A stretch of 64,000 nucleotides of DNA, taken from Anthoceros angustus (lineage: Eukaryota > Streptophyta > Anthocerotopsida > Anthocerotales > Anthocerotaceae). The stretch lies in NCBI GenBank assembly GCA_010909165.1, contig VJWM01000011.1, positions 868,001 through 932,000 of the forward strand, written 5' to 3'. Below are positions 35,329 through 47,792 of this stretch, piece after piece. Both the position numbers and the translations under genes were made by a program. A model generated the notes under the pieces. The model searched no databases. It was not told where the DNA came from and worked only from the letters and a program-made list of their open reading frames with translations. Every line of letters begins with the position of its first letter. Position 1 is the stretch's first letter.

Positions 35329-36528
35329 ACGTTCTTATAAACGTGTGTTTATATGGTCTAAGCCTTTTGAACAAAGCGCTCTTGGGTAAGTCTACTTTAC
35401 TTTACTTTACTTTAAACTTCGGTTATCACTATGGGCTATCTATATGTTTGCACAGTATGAATGCTCTCTTTCACATATTGAAATTTAAGGATTAAAGTTA
35501 CCAGCATCGGTTTAAACGTCCCCTTATAATATTATAGTTATTAAGGGAAGTCTGTGAGCAAGAAAAAAGAATTATGAAAATTCTCTCTCAAGTGGACTAT
35601 AATAGATGACTTCTTCTTCTCTTCTTGGTACATACGTACCCTAACGAACCCTTACTAACCTAAGTGCTAGCAATAGCAAATGGTGGTGGACTTGAAAGCT
35701 GATACGTTGTTGGCTAGGGACCAAAAGAGAGGCGTCGGATCATAAAAGAGAATATGTTCACCTAATGCCATATTCAAAATGGTATTCAAAATACCAAATT
35801 AAAATTTTTTTAACCTAATGCCATAGAATGTTTATCGCCATCAATATACGAGAATTCGACTTGATCTTCGAAGTGAGCCATGGTCTTAGAAATTATCTGC
35901 TTAGGACCTAAAAGAATGGGCTAAACCCCATAGAAAGATATGTATGTACTGAAACTTGAAAACGAACGATGCAGAAACAGGTTCCGTGGACGCAGATCGT
36001 TGGACAATCAATCAATGATGCAGAGCTGGGTTCCATGGACGCTGATCTTCGGAGGTACCCGTTAGAATCCGAAAAGTCCGTCGATACTTGCCGTAGGTAT
36101 GTTCGAAGAGTGTAGGTATGTAAAAAAATTTCAACTCGGGAAGCAGGGCAACAGCTGAGGTCCCCAGCAGCACAGTATCAACCTTCAGGCTCTCAACATG
36201 GAGTTGATTGTGAGGACTTGTAGAAGTCAACAGAGCAATACATGTCTGCAACTACCGGTGGTGAGGAACTGCCGACCTGGCACCTCCTGATGTTGCAAAT
36301 CACTGCATGATGCATTCTTTGACAGATGCTTATGCTTGGTTTGGTTGCAACGGAGGCATCTGAGCAGACACGATGGCGGGAGAAGTCGCTGGCTAACTAG
36401 TGATGATGCCGGTTCAGGTCAAAAAAAGGTAAATTGGGCACTTGTGGTGACGATGCTCATGTGTTTGCACTGTTTGGGGCTGGTGTTTTGATCACGCCAC
36501 AATGCAGGCAGCCCCCAAGTTCCTGTAA

Positions 36529-38655
36529 TGGGTACAAAGCACAGCAAGGGAGGTAAACCACGTGAAGAGGAACATCTGAGTAAGGCCGTTGAGGTCCTGG
36601 ACCTGGTGCAGCCAGGGTGGTATATGTCCGCATCTATCTTCCATCAGGTCATCAAAAGGTGCATCGCACGCAAAGATCTGGTGCTGGCAGGGGTGTGCAT
36701 ACCCTGATTGTCAGAAGTGGGTATGTGGGCAGCAGATTCTTGGCTAATCACGCCATCCGCATGTATGCTGACTATGGGAGGTCGGAGGATGCGTTGCAGG
36801 TTTTTAATGGATTGGCTGCTCCCAATGCTTATTCGTGGTCCTCCATAATTGAGGCACAGGTTGACAATGGACAGGCTAGGCAGGCAATCGAGATGTATTT
36901 GAGGATGCGACAGTCATCCCCTCTGTTGGCAGACAATCATCTGTTTGTGGCAGCACTTAAGGTTTGTGCCCGTGCAGAAGATCTGACATCAGGCAGACAG
37001 GTCCATTCCGATGTCCTGAGTAGTGTGCTTGAGCCTGATGTGTTTGTTGGGAGCTGCCTGGTGGAAATGTATGCAAGATGTGGGAGGTTGGATGATGCTC
37101 GTACAATCTTTGATAAGTTGGACTCGAGAAATGTGGTCACATGGAATACGCTGCTTGGAGGGTATGCTGAGGGTGGGCGTGGGCAAGAAGCCCTTGCGCT
37201 CTATGCAAGTATGGCAAAGGAGGGAATCACTCTGCCTGACCATGTCACGTTTTTGTGCCTCCTCAAAGCATGTGGGTGGTAGCAGTGGAACACTACACCA
37301 GGGAATGCGGCTTCATTCACAAATACAGGAAGCAGGTGTAGGGCATTGGAGCAGGGAAGGCAGCTACATGACCAGTTTCAGGAGATGGGGCTGCAACTTG
37401 ACGTGGTCATTTCGAGCTGCCTGGTGGACATATATGCAAACTGTGGGAGCTTAGAGGATGCCCGCAGGGTGTTTGACGAGTCAGCCACAAGAGATGTCGT
37501 GACTTGGACTGCCATGCTCACTGCGTACGAGGAGCATGGTCTAAGCCAAGAAGCGCTGTCTCTGTACGTGGTTGTGGGCAGCTGCCTGGTGGACATGTAT
37601 GCGAAATGTGGGTGCTTGGATGATGCTCGGAGCGTGTTCGACACTCTGGATACCGGAGCCATCCTGACATGGAATGTGATGTCACCTCGTTCTTTGTGGG
37701 CAGGCTTTCAAACACTCTGCAGGCTCAGTCCAAGCTCCCGCATTTTGCATGCATGTTCACCAGCAGCTGCCCACAACCACATCCGCTTCCAAACATCTCT
37801 CTCGAACCTGAGCATGGAGCTGGTGCCCCGTGTGCAATGCTCCCATGCGAGCATTTGTGGGCTGCAGACGCACTACCAGATCGAAGACTTGTTCTCCGCG
37901 AGAGATACATTACTGTGCTTCCCAGCAGAGACATCAACATGGAAAGGAAAGAGTAGGCTGCATCGGCATACTTGACAAGAGCTCTTCTACCACTGTGAAG
38001 CGTCCGGCACGTACCAGGAGATCTATCATACAGGCATAGTGCTCAGCTCTGGGAGCTATCGCGTGATATCTGTCCACAAGTTTGAAGTACTGCAGTCCTT
38101 CACACACCAGGCCAGCATGACTGCAGGCAGTGAGAATTGAAAGGAATGTGAAAGAATTGAAAGGAATGTGGAATCGCCTGGACGCCTGCCATCACCATTT
38201 TGTCGTAGCACATGAGAGCTTCCTGACCCATCCCGTGCTGACCATACGCTGCAAGAAGAAGACGGGCGAATGCAACATGATCAGCGGGCGTGATTCCACG
38301 GTGATGCATGACGGCATAGAGATCAAGGGCCTCCTGCCCCAGCCCGTGCAAGACATATCCTGCGCAGCATACATGTTGATGTCATAGATGTACGCCGATG
38401 CGGGCCTTCCAGAGGACGCCCATAGGGTGGACAAGCGCAGGAAGACGGAAAGTGCTGCGTGGAAAGAGCCAGGCTGGAGCGGGATAGCGCATCCCGAGAA
38501 AGTGCGCACCTTCTGGCGGGCGGCGTCCAGAACTCACAGCATAGTCAAGTGTATGACATGTTAGCCGAGGTAACCTGTAAGCTTAAGGAGGCAGCACAGG
38601 CAAAGCAGAGCGTGTGCTCGGTATCCTCATCTCTGTCCGAGGGTCCCTCATGATG
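36529..38655 (+). pseudogene. Scrambled PPR pseudogene, copy 1
   Basis: Starts with an ATG at 36529 (MGTKHSKGGKP, then KAVEVLDLV) and shows PLS-type PPR motifs: ANHAIRMYADYGRSEDALQV, VGSCLVEMYARCGRLDDA, VVTWNTLLGGYAEGGRGQEA, SCLVDIYANCGSLEDARRV and SCLVDMYAKCGCLDDARSV. Such proteins bind organellar RNA. It is broken by a frameshift near 36690, a 4-base gtgg duplication near 37273, deletions near 37340 and 37567, and an inverted block (about 37677-38364) whose minus strand carries the missing motifs (GYVLHGLGQEALDLYAVMHH, AAYGQHGMGQEALMCYDKM). The tail (MLAEVTCKLKEA) resumes in the original direction. No intact product is possible. Confidence 0.85.
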
Positions 38656-39345
38656 CGTCCCTCTGCCTTCTACCACGTGCAGGTCTTGAGAAATGGATGG
38701 TGAGCAGTGTTCGAGGGTCCCTCATGATGCGTCCCTCTGCCCTCTACTACGTGCAGGTCTTGGGAAATGGATGGTGAGCATTGCTTCTGGGAAGCTACGT
38801 GCATCCACGCAAAGACAGCTCACCTTGAGAGCATCAGGTGGCACAGGAATATACCTGTTCTGTTGCACATAGCAGTCTTGGTGAGATGAAGAGCATTGCT
38901 TGACGTGGTGAAAAACGAGCCCAGCAAACAGTGTACGGATTCGGGCTGGACATCTCGCCTCCTCGAAACTATGGAATTCAGACACAGCTTGTCAGGAGTC
39001 GGTCTCATCCGATTCCTTTCATGAAAGGGCCATCTTCATGGACGAAAGAGAGAGAGTGCAGCGCTCCTGTAGTCCAAAATGTAGTCCGAAACCACTGGTG
39101 TCAGGCATGCCTCGTCGTGCAAAGTCTACAGTGGAGGCAGCTGCTTTATAACAAGTAGCTAGAGAGGCGCCTTTGCAGGCGTGCAGAAGTCGGGGGCGTG
39201 CAGCGCACGCCTCTCCGCGCCGCTGGCCAGCACTGGCCCAGCAGGAGTGGATTCGACTCTCTCTGGAGTGGGACGCCGTTGGTTCTGATTGCCTTCTTTT
39301 GCAAGTCCTCCAGACAGGGTGAGACGTTGTTGTGAAGGTTGGGCT
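38656..39345. repeat. PPR-LRR spacer segment, copy 1
   Basis: The same segment recurs at about 54005-54637 and 55066-55672, always between PPR-tail sequence and an LRR start. It includes a short internal duplication of gatgcgtccctctgcc (38653 and 38716). It probably holds the promoter and 5' UTR of the LRR gene. Copy 1 lacks a stretch, near 39060, that is present in the other two. Confidence 0.85.
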
Positions 39346-40712
39346 ATGGCGGATCCATCTCTTCCTGCCGGCGCCGCGCCGGTGGACCTGCTCCAGAGCC
39401 TCGAGTCCCGCTCGCCGCACCTGCGTGCTTTGCTTGCAGACCTGGAGTCCCACTCGCGAAAGCCGTCGGAACTGCCGTCTGTCGATTCGTGGGGAAGCTA
39501 CTTCAATTGCGACTGCGAGGACGGGGAATGTCACCACCGCGAGGAATGGCACTGGGAGGTGCGCTTGCGTCTGCTCACAGCTATGGGCAGATGCCGGTCG
39601 CTCAGGACAATTCAACTGAATCCTCTGCGGAAGAGGGGTCACAGCGTGAGGCAGAACGAGGCGGTGGCGCTCTTATCAGGCTTGCAACACAACTTTGGGC
39701 TGAGGGAGCTGGATCTGTATGGCTACAAGGGTTTTGGGACGGCAGAAGCCTGCCTGACGGCACTGATTGCCGTCATCGACAGAACTTTTTCCTCACTGGA
39801 ATCCCTCGGTCTGCAATATGTGGGATTGAGTGTAGAAGGCCTGGGTGCCATCGCTGCAGCCCTTGGACGCAATGCCAGCTCATCAGTGCTGTCCAGCTTG
39901 TCTCTGTGTGGGAACGACATTGGGAATGCTGTCGGGGCGCAACACTTGGCCGACATCCTTACCAACTCGCCCAAGCTCCGCACACTCTCGATGAGCAACA
40001 TAGGGATGGACGAGGAAGGAGCCGTGGTGATTGCACAGGCCCTGGCGCATACCACACTGGCTGGGCTTAGAATCGGAGATCCTGCGCCCCGGAATCCAAA
40101 CCAGCGCGCGCCCATGTTCCTCGTTCCACTGCTCCATGCTTTGGTGTGGCACACCGTGGCGGATCCTCCAGCTGCTGTTTCTGGCAATCACTCCATCACA
40201 CGGCTTGACCTTGGGTGTCCGGGAGGCCAGGAGGCTGTGGAGCCGGGGCTGGGAGAAGCCCTGGCTCGGGTGCTTCGCACCAACCGGGCTCTGAAAGACC
40301 TCAAACTATCCAGCTTCTTCGTCACACGCGGATTGGGAGCTCTGCGGAAAACAGCAGCATCACCAAACTCCGGGTGATTCACTCGCCGCAGTCGGAGGAT
40401 GATGACATGGATCCCATGCTGACCACCATCCTGGATGAGTGCAAGATTGTTGAGCAGGTGCAGATCCAGTTTGACAAGCCCTTTGGTCCGTCCAGCTTCA
40501 CCAAGGCGTTTTTCCAAGGGTTCCTGCAGAAAAACCGCAGCATCAAGAGGCTGGTGTTGGATGGCTGGGATGGGCTGGACGAGGAGATGTTTGAAGACCT
40601 GATTCAATCCCTGTCCACCAACACCAACAGCTATCTCAGGCTGGATCACATCTCCATCAAGGGCACCTCATGGGAAAAGCAAGGCAGGGGCGAACGTCTG
40701 CAGAAGCGTTGA
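39346..40712 (+). pseudogene. LRR module 1 of the TORNADO1-like LRR-Roc locus (with start codon)
   Basis: ATG at 39346 begins MADPSLPAGAAPVDLLQSLE. The module then shows RALLADLESHS, WEVRLRLLTAMGRCRSL and ribonuclease-inhibitor-type leucine-rich repeats (ALLSGLQHNFGLRELDLYGY, LGAIAAALGRN, SLSLCGNDIGNAVGAQHLAD, LRTLSMSNIGMDEEGAVVIA). It ends with DHISIKGTSWEKQGRGE, which resembles the linker before Roc in TORNADO1-type proteins. A one-base loss near 40346 (ggg to gg relative to module 2) shifts the frame, and another at the end (40700-40706) closes it with TGA. Otherwise the module is complete. Confidence 0.8.
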
Positions 40713-42047
40713 GATGCATTGCGAGTGCAGCCGGAGCTGGGTGCGTTGCTTGCAGACCTGGAGTCCCACTCGCCAGTGCTGCAGAAGCGTTGGGAGCTGC
40801 GTGCGTTGCTCGCAGACTTGGAGGACCCTGTTGAAGCTACTTCAATTGCGACTGCGAGGACGGGGAATGTCACCACCGCGAGGAATGGCACTGGGAGGTG
40901 CGCTTGCGTCTGCTCACAGCTATGGGCAGATGCCGGTCGCTGAGGAAGATTCGACTGAATCCTCCGGGAGATGGGTCACAGCGTGAGGCAGGACGAGGCG
41001 CTGGCGCTCTTATCAGGCTTGCAACACAACCTTGTGCTGGAGGAGCTGAATCTGTATGGCTACAAGGGTTTTGGGACGCCAGCAGCCTGCCTGCAGTTGA
41101 GTGCCATCATGGACAGAACTCATCCTCACTGGACTTGCTCGGTCTGCAACATCTGGGATTGAGTGCAGAAGGACTGGGTGCCATCGCTGCAGCCCTTGGA
41201 CGCAATGCCAGCTCATCAGTGCTGTCCAGATTGTCTCTGTGGGAACGACATTGGGAATGCTGTCGGGGCGCAACACTTGGCCGACATCCTTACCAACTCG
41301 CCCAAGCTCCGCATACTCTGGATGAGCAACATAGGGATGGACGAGGAAGGAGCCGTGGTGATTGCACAGGCCCTGGCGCATACCACCACACTGGCTGGGC
41401 TCAGAATCGGAGATCCTGCGCCCCGGAATCCAAACCAGCCGCGCCCATGTTCCTCGTTCCACTTGCTCCAAGCTTTGGTGTGGCACACCCTGGCGGATCC
41501 TCCAGCTGCTGTTTCTGGCAATCACTCCATCACACGGCTTGTCCTTGGGTGTCCGGGAGGCCAGGAGGCTGTGGAGCCGGGTCTGGGAGAAGCCCTGGCT
41601 CAGGTGCTTCGCACCAACCGGGCTCTGAAAGACCTCAAACTATCCAGCTTCTTCGTCACACGCGGATTGGGAGCTCTGCGGGAAAACAGCAGCATCACCG
41701 AACTCTGGGTGATTCACTCGCCCCAGTCGGAGGATGATGACATGGATCCCATCCTGACCACCATCCTGGATGAGAGCGAGACTGTTGTGAGGGTGTGGAT
41801 CCGATTTGACAAGCCCTTTGGTCCGTCCAGCTTCACCAAGGCGTTTTTCCAAGGGTTCCTGCAGAAAAACCGAAGCATCGAGAGGCTGGTGTTGAATGGC
41901 TGGGATGGGCTGGACGAGGAGATGTTTGAAGACCTGATTCAATCCCTGTCCACCAACACCAACACCCACCTCAGGCTGGATCACATCTCCATCAAGGGCA
42001 CCTCATGGGAAAAGCAAGGCAGGGGCGAACGTCTGAGAAAGCGTTGA
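40713..42047 (+). pseudogene. LRR module 2
   Basis: Tandem copy of module 1 beginning RVQPELGALLADLESHSP, with an extra partial repeat of that linker (WELRALLADLE). Several 1-2 base indels in the first half (near 40845, 40970, 41090-41165 and 41240) force frame changes. From 41243 to 42047 the frame is open through the end linker. It closes with TGA after one lost base relative to module 4. Confidence 0.8.
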
Positions 42048-43325
42048 GAGATGCATTGCGAGTGCAGCCGGAGCTGCGTGCGTTGCTCGCAGACTTGGAG
42101 TCCCACTCGCCAGTGCTGCACTATCTGTGGATTTGTGGGAAGCTACTTCAATTGCGACTGCCAGGACAGGGAATGTCACCACCGCGAGGAATGGCACTGG
42201 GAGGTGCGCTTGCGTCTGCTCACAGCTATCGGCAGATGCCGGTCGCTGAGGAAGATTCATCTGAATCCTCCGGAAGAGGGTCACAGCGTGAGGAGGACGA
42301 GGCGCTGGCGCTCTTATCAGGCTTGCAACACAACCTTGTGCTGGAGGAGCTGAATCTGTTTGGCTACAAGGGGTTTGGGACGGCAGCCTGCCTGCAGGCA
42401 CTGATTGCCGTCATCGACAGAACTCATCGCTCACTGGACTTCCTCGGTCTGCAATCTGTGGGATTGAGTGCAGAAGGACTGGGTGCCATCGCTGCAGCCC
42501 TTGGACGCAATGTCAGCTCTTCAGTGCTGTCCAGATTGTCTCTGTGTGGGAACGACATCGGAATGCTGTCGGGGCGCAACACTTGGCCGACATCCTTACC
42601 AAGTCGCCCAAGCTCCGCAATCTGGATGAGCAACATAGGCATGGACGAGGAAGGAGCCGTGGTGATTGCACAGGCCCTGGCGCATACCACTACACTGGCT
42701 GGGCTTAGAATCGGAGATCCTGCCCCGGAATCCAAACCAGCCCGCGCCCATGTTCCTCGTTCCATTGCTCCAAGCTTTGGTGTGGCACACCTGGCGGATC
42801 CTCCAGCTGCTGTTTCTGGCAATCACTCCATCACACGGCTTGTCCTTGAGTGTCCGGGAGGCCAGGAGGCTGTGGAGCCGGGCTGGGAGAAGCCCTGGCT
42901 CAGGTGCTTCGCACCAACCGGGCTCTGAAAGACCTCAGACTATCCAGCTTCTTCGTCACACGCGGATTGGGAGCTCTGCGAAAACAGCAGCATCACCAAA
43001 CTCCTGGTGTTTCACTCGCGGCAGTCGGAGGATGATGACATGGATCCCATCCTGACCACCATCCTGGATGAGTGCAAGACTGTTGAGGAGGTGCAGATCC
43101 GGTTTGACAAGCCCTTTGGTCCGTCCAGCTTCACCAAGGCGTTTTTCAAGGGTTGCTGCAGAAAACCGCAGCATCAACAGGCTGGTGTTGGATGGCTGGG
43201 ATGGGCTGGACGACGAGATGTTTGAAGACCTGATTCAATCCCTGTCCACCAACACCAACACCCACCTCAGGCTGGATCACATCTCCATCAAGGGCACCTC
43301 ATGGGAAAAGCAAGGCAGGGGCGAA
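42048..43325 (+). pseudogene. LRR module 3
   Basis: Tandem copy continuing from module 2 (ALRDALRVQPELRALLADLE in one frame). Indels near 42150, 42285, 42560, 42720, 42885, 42980 and 43150 break the reading. Sequence between lesions is almost the same as module 4. Confidence 0.78.
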
Positions 43326-44640
43326 CGTCTGGAGAAAGCGTTGGGAGCTGCGCGAGTGCAGCCGCAGCTGCGTGCGTTGCTCGCAGACTTGGAGTCCGAG
43401 TCGCCAGTGCTGCAAGAACTCCCATCTGTGGATTTGTGGGAAGCTATTTCGATTGCCTTTGCCAGGAGGCCTACAGGGAGTGTCAACACCGGGGCAGTGG
43501 CAGTGGTACGTACGCCTGCGCCTGCTCACAGCTATCGGCAAATGCCGGTCGCTGAGGAAGATTCATCTGAATCCTCCGGGAGGAGGGGCACAGCGTGAGG
43601 GAGGTAGAGGCGCTGGCGCTCTGCTATCAGGCTTGCAACACAACCTTGTGCTGGAGGAGCTGAATCTGTATGGCTACAAGGGGTTTGGGACGGCAGCCTG
43701 CCTGCAGGCACTGAGTGCCGTCATCGACAGAACTATCTCACTGGACTTGCTCGGTCTGCAATCTGTGGGATTGAGTGCAGAAGGACTGGGTGCCATCGCT
43801 GCAGCCCTTGGACGCAATGCCAGCTCAGTGCTGTCCAGATTGTCTCTGTGTGGGAACGACATCGGAATGCTGTCGGGCGCAACACTTGGCCGACATCCTT
43901 ACCAACTCGCCCAAGCTCCGCAATCTGGATGAGCAACATAGGCATGGACGAGGAAGGAGCCGTGGTGATTGCACAGGCCCTGGCGCATACCACTACACTG
44001 GCTGGGCTTAGAATCGGAGATCCTGCGCCCCGGAATCCAAACCAGCCCGCGCCCATGTTCCTCGTTCCATTGCTCCAAGCTTTGGTGTGGCACACCCTGG
44101 CGGATCCTCCAGCTGCTGTTTCTGGCAATCACTCCATCACACGGCTTGTCCTTGAGTGTCCGGGAGGCCAGGAGGCTGTGGAGCCAGGGCTGGGAGAAGC
44201 CCTGGCTCAGGTGCTTCGCACCAACCGGGCTCTGAAAGACCTCACACTATCCAGCTTCTTCGTCACACGCGGATTGGGAGCTCTGCGGGAAAACAGCAGC
44301 ATCACCAAACTCCTGGTGTTCCACTCGCGGCAGTCGGAGGATGATGACATGGATCCCATGCTGACCACCATCCTGGATGAGTGCAAGACTGTTGAGGAGG
44401 TGCAGATCCGGTTTGACAAGCCCTTTGGTCCGTCCAGCTTCACCAAGGCGTTTTTCAAGGGTTGCTGCAGAAAACCGCAGCATCAACAGGCTGGTGTTGG
44501 ATGGCTGGGATGGGCTGGACGACGAGATGTTTGAAGACCTGATTCAATCCCTGTCCACCAACACCAACACCCACCTCAGGCTGGATCACATCTCCATCAA
44601 GGGCACCTCATGGGAAAAGCAAGGCAGGGGCGAACGTCTG
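43326..44640 (+). pseudogene. LRR module 4
   Basis: Continues in frame from the end of module 3 (RLEKALGAARVQPQLRALLA). A distinct segment, WEAISIAFARRPTG, replaces the Cys-rich segment of modules 1-3 and is shared with module 5. Indels occur near 43480, 43580, 43850-43930 and 44458. The stretch 43848-44455 is open in one frame. Confidence 0.78.
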
Positions 44641-45993
44641 GAGAGAGCGTTGTTAGCTGCGCGGCTGCAGCCGGAGCTGGCTGCCTTGCTTGCAGACTGG
44701 GAGTTGGGTGCGTTGCTCGCAGACTTGGAGTCCGAGTCGCCAGTGCTGCAAGAACTCCCATCTGTGGATTTGTGGGAAGCTATTTCGATTGCCTTTGCCA
44801 GGAGGCCTACAGGAGTGTCAACACCGGGGCAGTGGCAGTGGTACGTACGCCTGCGCCTGCTCACAGCTATCGGCAAATGCCGGTCGCTGAGGAAGATTCA
44901 TCTGAATCCTCCGGGAGGATGGGCACTTACAGCGTGAGGGAGGTAGAGGCGCTGGTGCTGCTATCAGGCTTGCAACACAACTCTGTGCTGGAGGAGCTGG
45001 GGCTGTTTGGCTACGTGGGCTTTGGGACGGCACGCTGCCTGCAGGCACTGACTGGCGTCGTGGAGAGAGCTTATGTCTCATTGGACTTGCTGGATCTGCG
45101 ATATCTGGGATTGAGTGCAGAAGGACTGGGTGTCATCGCTGCAGCCCTTGGACGCAACGGCAGCTCAGTGCTGTCCAGATTGCGTCTTTGTGGGAACGAC
45201 ATCAGGAATGCTGTCGGGCGCAACATTTGGCCGACATCCTGAGGAATTCGATCGCCCTCCGCAATCTCTGGATGAGCAATATTGGCATGGATGAGGAAGG
45301 AGCCGTGCTGATTGCAGAGGCCCTGGCGAATACCACCACCCTGATCCGAGCTTAGAATCGGAGATCCTGTGTTCATTGGTCCAATTCTCGAAGCTTTGGT
45401 GTGGCACACCTGGTGGATCCTCCAGCTGCTGTTTCTGGCAATCACTCCATCACAGGCTTGTTCTTGAGTGCCCAGGAGGCCAGCAGGCCGTGGAGCCAGG
45501 ACTGGGAGAAGCCCTGGCTCAGGTGCTGCGCACCAACCGTGCTCTCACTGACCTCAGACTTGCCAGCTTCTTCGTCACACGCGGATTGGAAGCGCTACCT
45601 GAAAACAGCAGCATCACCCAACTCCAAGTAAGTCACACGCGGAATTCGGAGGATGATGACATGGATCCTATGCTGATCACGATTCTTCAGGAGTGCAAGA
45701 ATGTCCAGCAGCTGCAGCTTCAGTTTATAAGCCCTTTGGTCCATCCAACTTCTCCAAGGCGTTTTTCCAAGGGTTGCGGGATAATCGTAGCATCAAGACG
45801 CTTGTGTTGGATGACTGCGAAGGATTGGATGACTACATGTTCCAGAACTTGATGCGGTCTCTGGGACGCAACTGCAACAACGTCCTGGAGAACATTTCCA
45901 TCAAGAAAACAACCTGGGAAAGCGAAGGCAAAGGAATATACATCCAGAATGCTCTCTCAAGGAACATGCGCAGAAGAAGCGCTGCTCCGCATG
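44641..45993 (+). pseudogene. LRR module 5
   Basis: Continues in frame from module 4 and carries one extra ALLADWELGALLADLE linker repeat. It is more diverged in its second half. It ends with MFQNLMRSLGRN, ISIKKTTWESEGKG and NMRRRSAAPH, then a GT donor at 45994 in phase with the next small exon. Indels occur near 44815, 44925, 45225, 45355, 45450 and 45730. Confidence 0.75.
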
Positions 45994-46095
45994 GTAGGTG
46001 CCCCAAGCCAGTAGCTAGCTACCCTTGTCCTGATTTGTATCTACAGTCAGAACCCACAAACTCAGATGTATACTGACCCCTTCTCACTTGTGCAG

Positions 46096-46155
46096 GTTCG
46101 GAAGAAGTGCCACCACCGGTCACGGCAACTGTGGCAACCTCTGATGCCGCAGCAG
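46096..46155 (+). CDS. 60 bp linker exon joining module 5 to module 6
   Basis: Bounded by TTGTGCAG and GTAATG. Joined to 45993 it reads GSEEVPPPVTATVATSDAAA in phase, and it joins in phase to 46323 (VAVPEELSTLLADLDS). The Pro/Thr/Ala-rich linker and the preserved phase on both sides are the best evidence that modules 5 and 6 belong to one transcript. Confidence 0.65.
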
Positions 46156-46322
46156 GTAATGAAACTACATGAATCCATGGATTTGATCCAACCACTTCCA
46201 AGCTGTTGTTGTTGTTGCAACTAGTTTGAATGCCTGTACCGAATGCACCACTTGATGCTGCTGCTGGCAGGCAGTCTGATGATTGACTGATTGGCTGTCT
46301 TTGTTTTCACCACAATTTCCAG

Positions 46323-47636
46323 TTGCTGTTCCTGAGGAGCTCAGTACCCTGCTTGCCGACCTCGACTCACCTTCGCCACACTCAGTAGTCTTCCTCGTGT
46401 GAAGCGTTTGGGCACTTGTTCAAGAGGGACGTGGAACATCCAAAGGTGGAACTTGAACTGCGCATGCGCCTTATGAAGGCTATCGGAAATGCCCCACACT
46501 CAGATTCATAGATCTCGACCCTCTTGGGCGTCGAAATTACAGGGTGACGGTGGCAGAGGCGATGGCGCTGCTGGAAGGCCTGAGCTCGAATGCAATAGTG
46601 GAACGGCTGGACTTGAGTGGCTTCCTTGGTTTTGGAACAGGTGAAGTCTGCGCTGCAATCGCCGCTATCTTGCAATCCAGCCGCACCTTGCAATTTCTGA
46701 ATATGGGATACACTGGCATGACTGTCGAAGGACTGGCTTGCATGCGAAATAATAGCAGCACTGTGCTTCGCACCTTGAACCTTTCTGGAAACACGACTGT
46801 TGGAGAAGGTGTAGGAGCTCAACACCTGGCTAATATCCTGACCAGCACTCCCGCGCTTCGCCACCTGGGGATGTGGGATATAGGGATGGATGAGGCGGGA
46901 GCATTGATGATAGGGGATGCTCTGGCACAGAACACCACACTTGACAGGCTGGACATAGGATTTAATCAAGCGTCAAGGCCAAACCAGGCAGGGATGATGG
47001 CCACGCTGTTAGTTCGAGCATTCCTCCCTACCAAATTTCTTTCTGGTAACAAGTCTGTCACACATCTCGGGCTGAAAGTATGGGAAGCAGGACAGCCTGT
47101 CATCCCTGAATTGCGAGAAGCTGTGGCCGCACGCTTCATGGGAACCATACTTGGAGGCATCTCGATGTATGTACCTGCTTTATAAGGCAGGGATTGGAGG
47201 GCTGTGTGACAACAGCAGCGTTATCCGTGTGACAGTCCGACATGGTAGCTCTAGTGCTGAGGAACAAGGGATGTGCAATCCTGCAGACAGTGGAAAAGTT
47301 TACAATTAGCTCAGAACAGTTTGGGACCTTTGGGATCATCCGACCTCCCAAGACGTTTTCAAATCGTTGCAGGACAATCGTTACCTCAACAGGTTGGTGT
47401 TGGATGGCTGGAAAGGGTTGGACGACAATATGTTCCAAGACCTGTTGCGGGCTCTGCAAGTGAACACCAATTTGAAGAGTATATCGTTCGAGAACACTGT
47501 GTGGAAAAGTCAGGAAAAGGAGCTGCAGTGGATGAACTACTACGCCAAAACAGGGAATACCGGAAAGCTCTGGCAGGGGCTCCAACAATGCCAGTGAAAT
47601 CATGTCGCCTCGTACTTTGTGGATTTCCATATGCAG
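46323..47636 (+). pseudogene. LRR module 6 (diverged) and start of the Roc P-loop
   Basis: Starts EELSTLLADLDSPSP and continues with VELELRMRLMKAIGNAPHS, ALLEGLSSNAIVERLDLSGF, VLRTLNLSGNTTVGEGVGAQ and RHLGMWDIGMDEAGALMIG. It ends LVLDGWKGLDDNMFQDLLRA, SFENTVWKSQ and ELLRQNREYRKALAGAP, then VKSCRLVLCGFPYAG. The last glycine is part of the GTPase P-loop, split by the following intron (47637-47792). It is clearly related to modules 1-5 but much more diverged, so it is likely the original LRR unit next to Roc. Frame changes occur near 46390, 46505, 47190 and 47500. Confidence 0.75.
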
Positions 47637-47792
47637 GTGAGCACATGCTGAACCCAAAGTTTGTACATCCCAAATGGCGTAGTTTGTCAGACTTCACTGC
47701 AGTTGTTTCTGTCTTCTCACATCTGTTTTCTTGTCTTTATTGCCGTTGTTTTCGTCTCCGAGTGTAATCGGTGGTAAATGTTGCTGTTTCAG

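Larger units (their letters stand above)
34144..36528. other. Repeat-bearing spacer, no supported gene
   Basis: Holds the promoter side of the F-box gene, then AT-rich sequence with two tandem repeat blocks listed separately and a short ctttactttactttactt run (35391-35413). No domain was recognised in the short ORFs. Confidence 0.4.
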
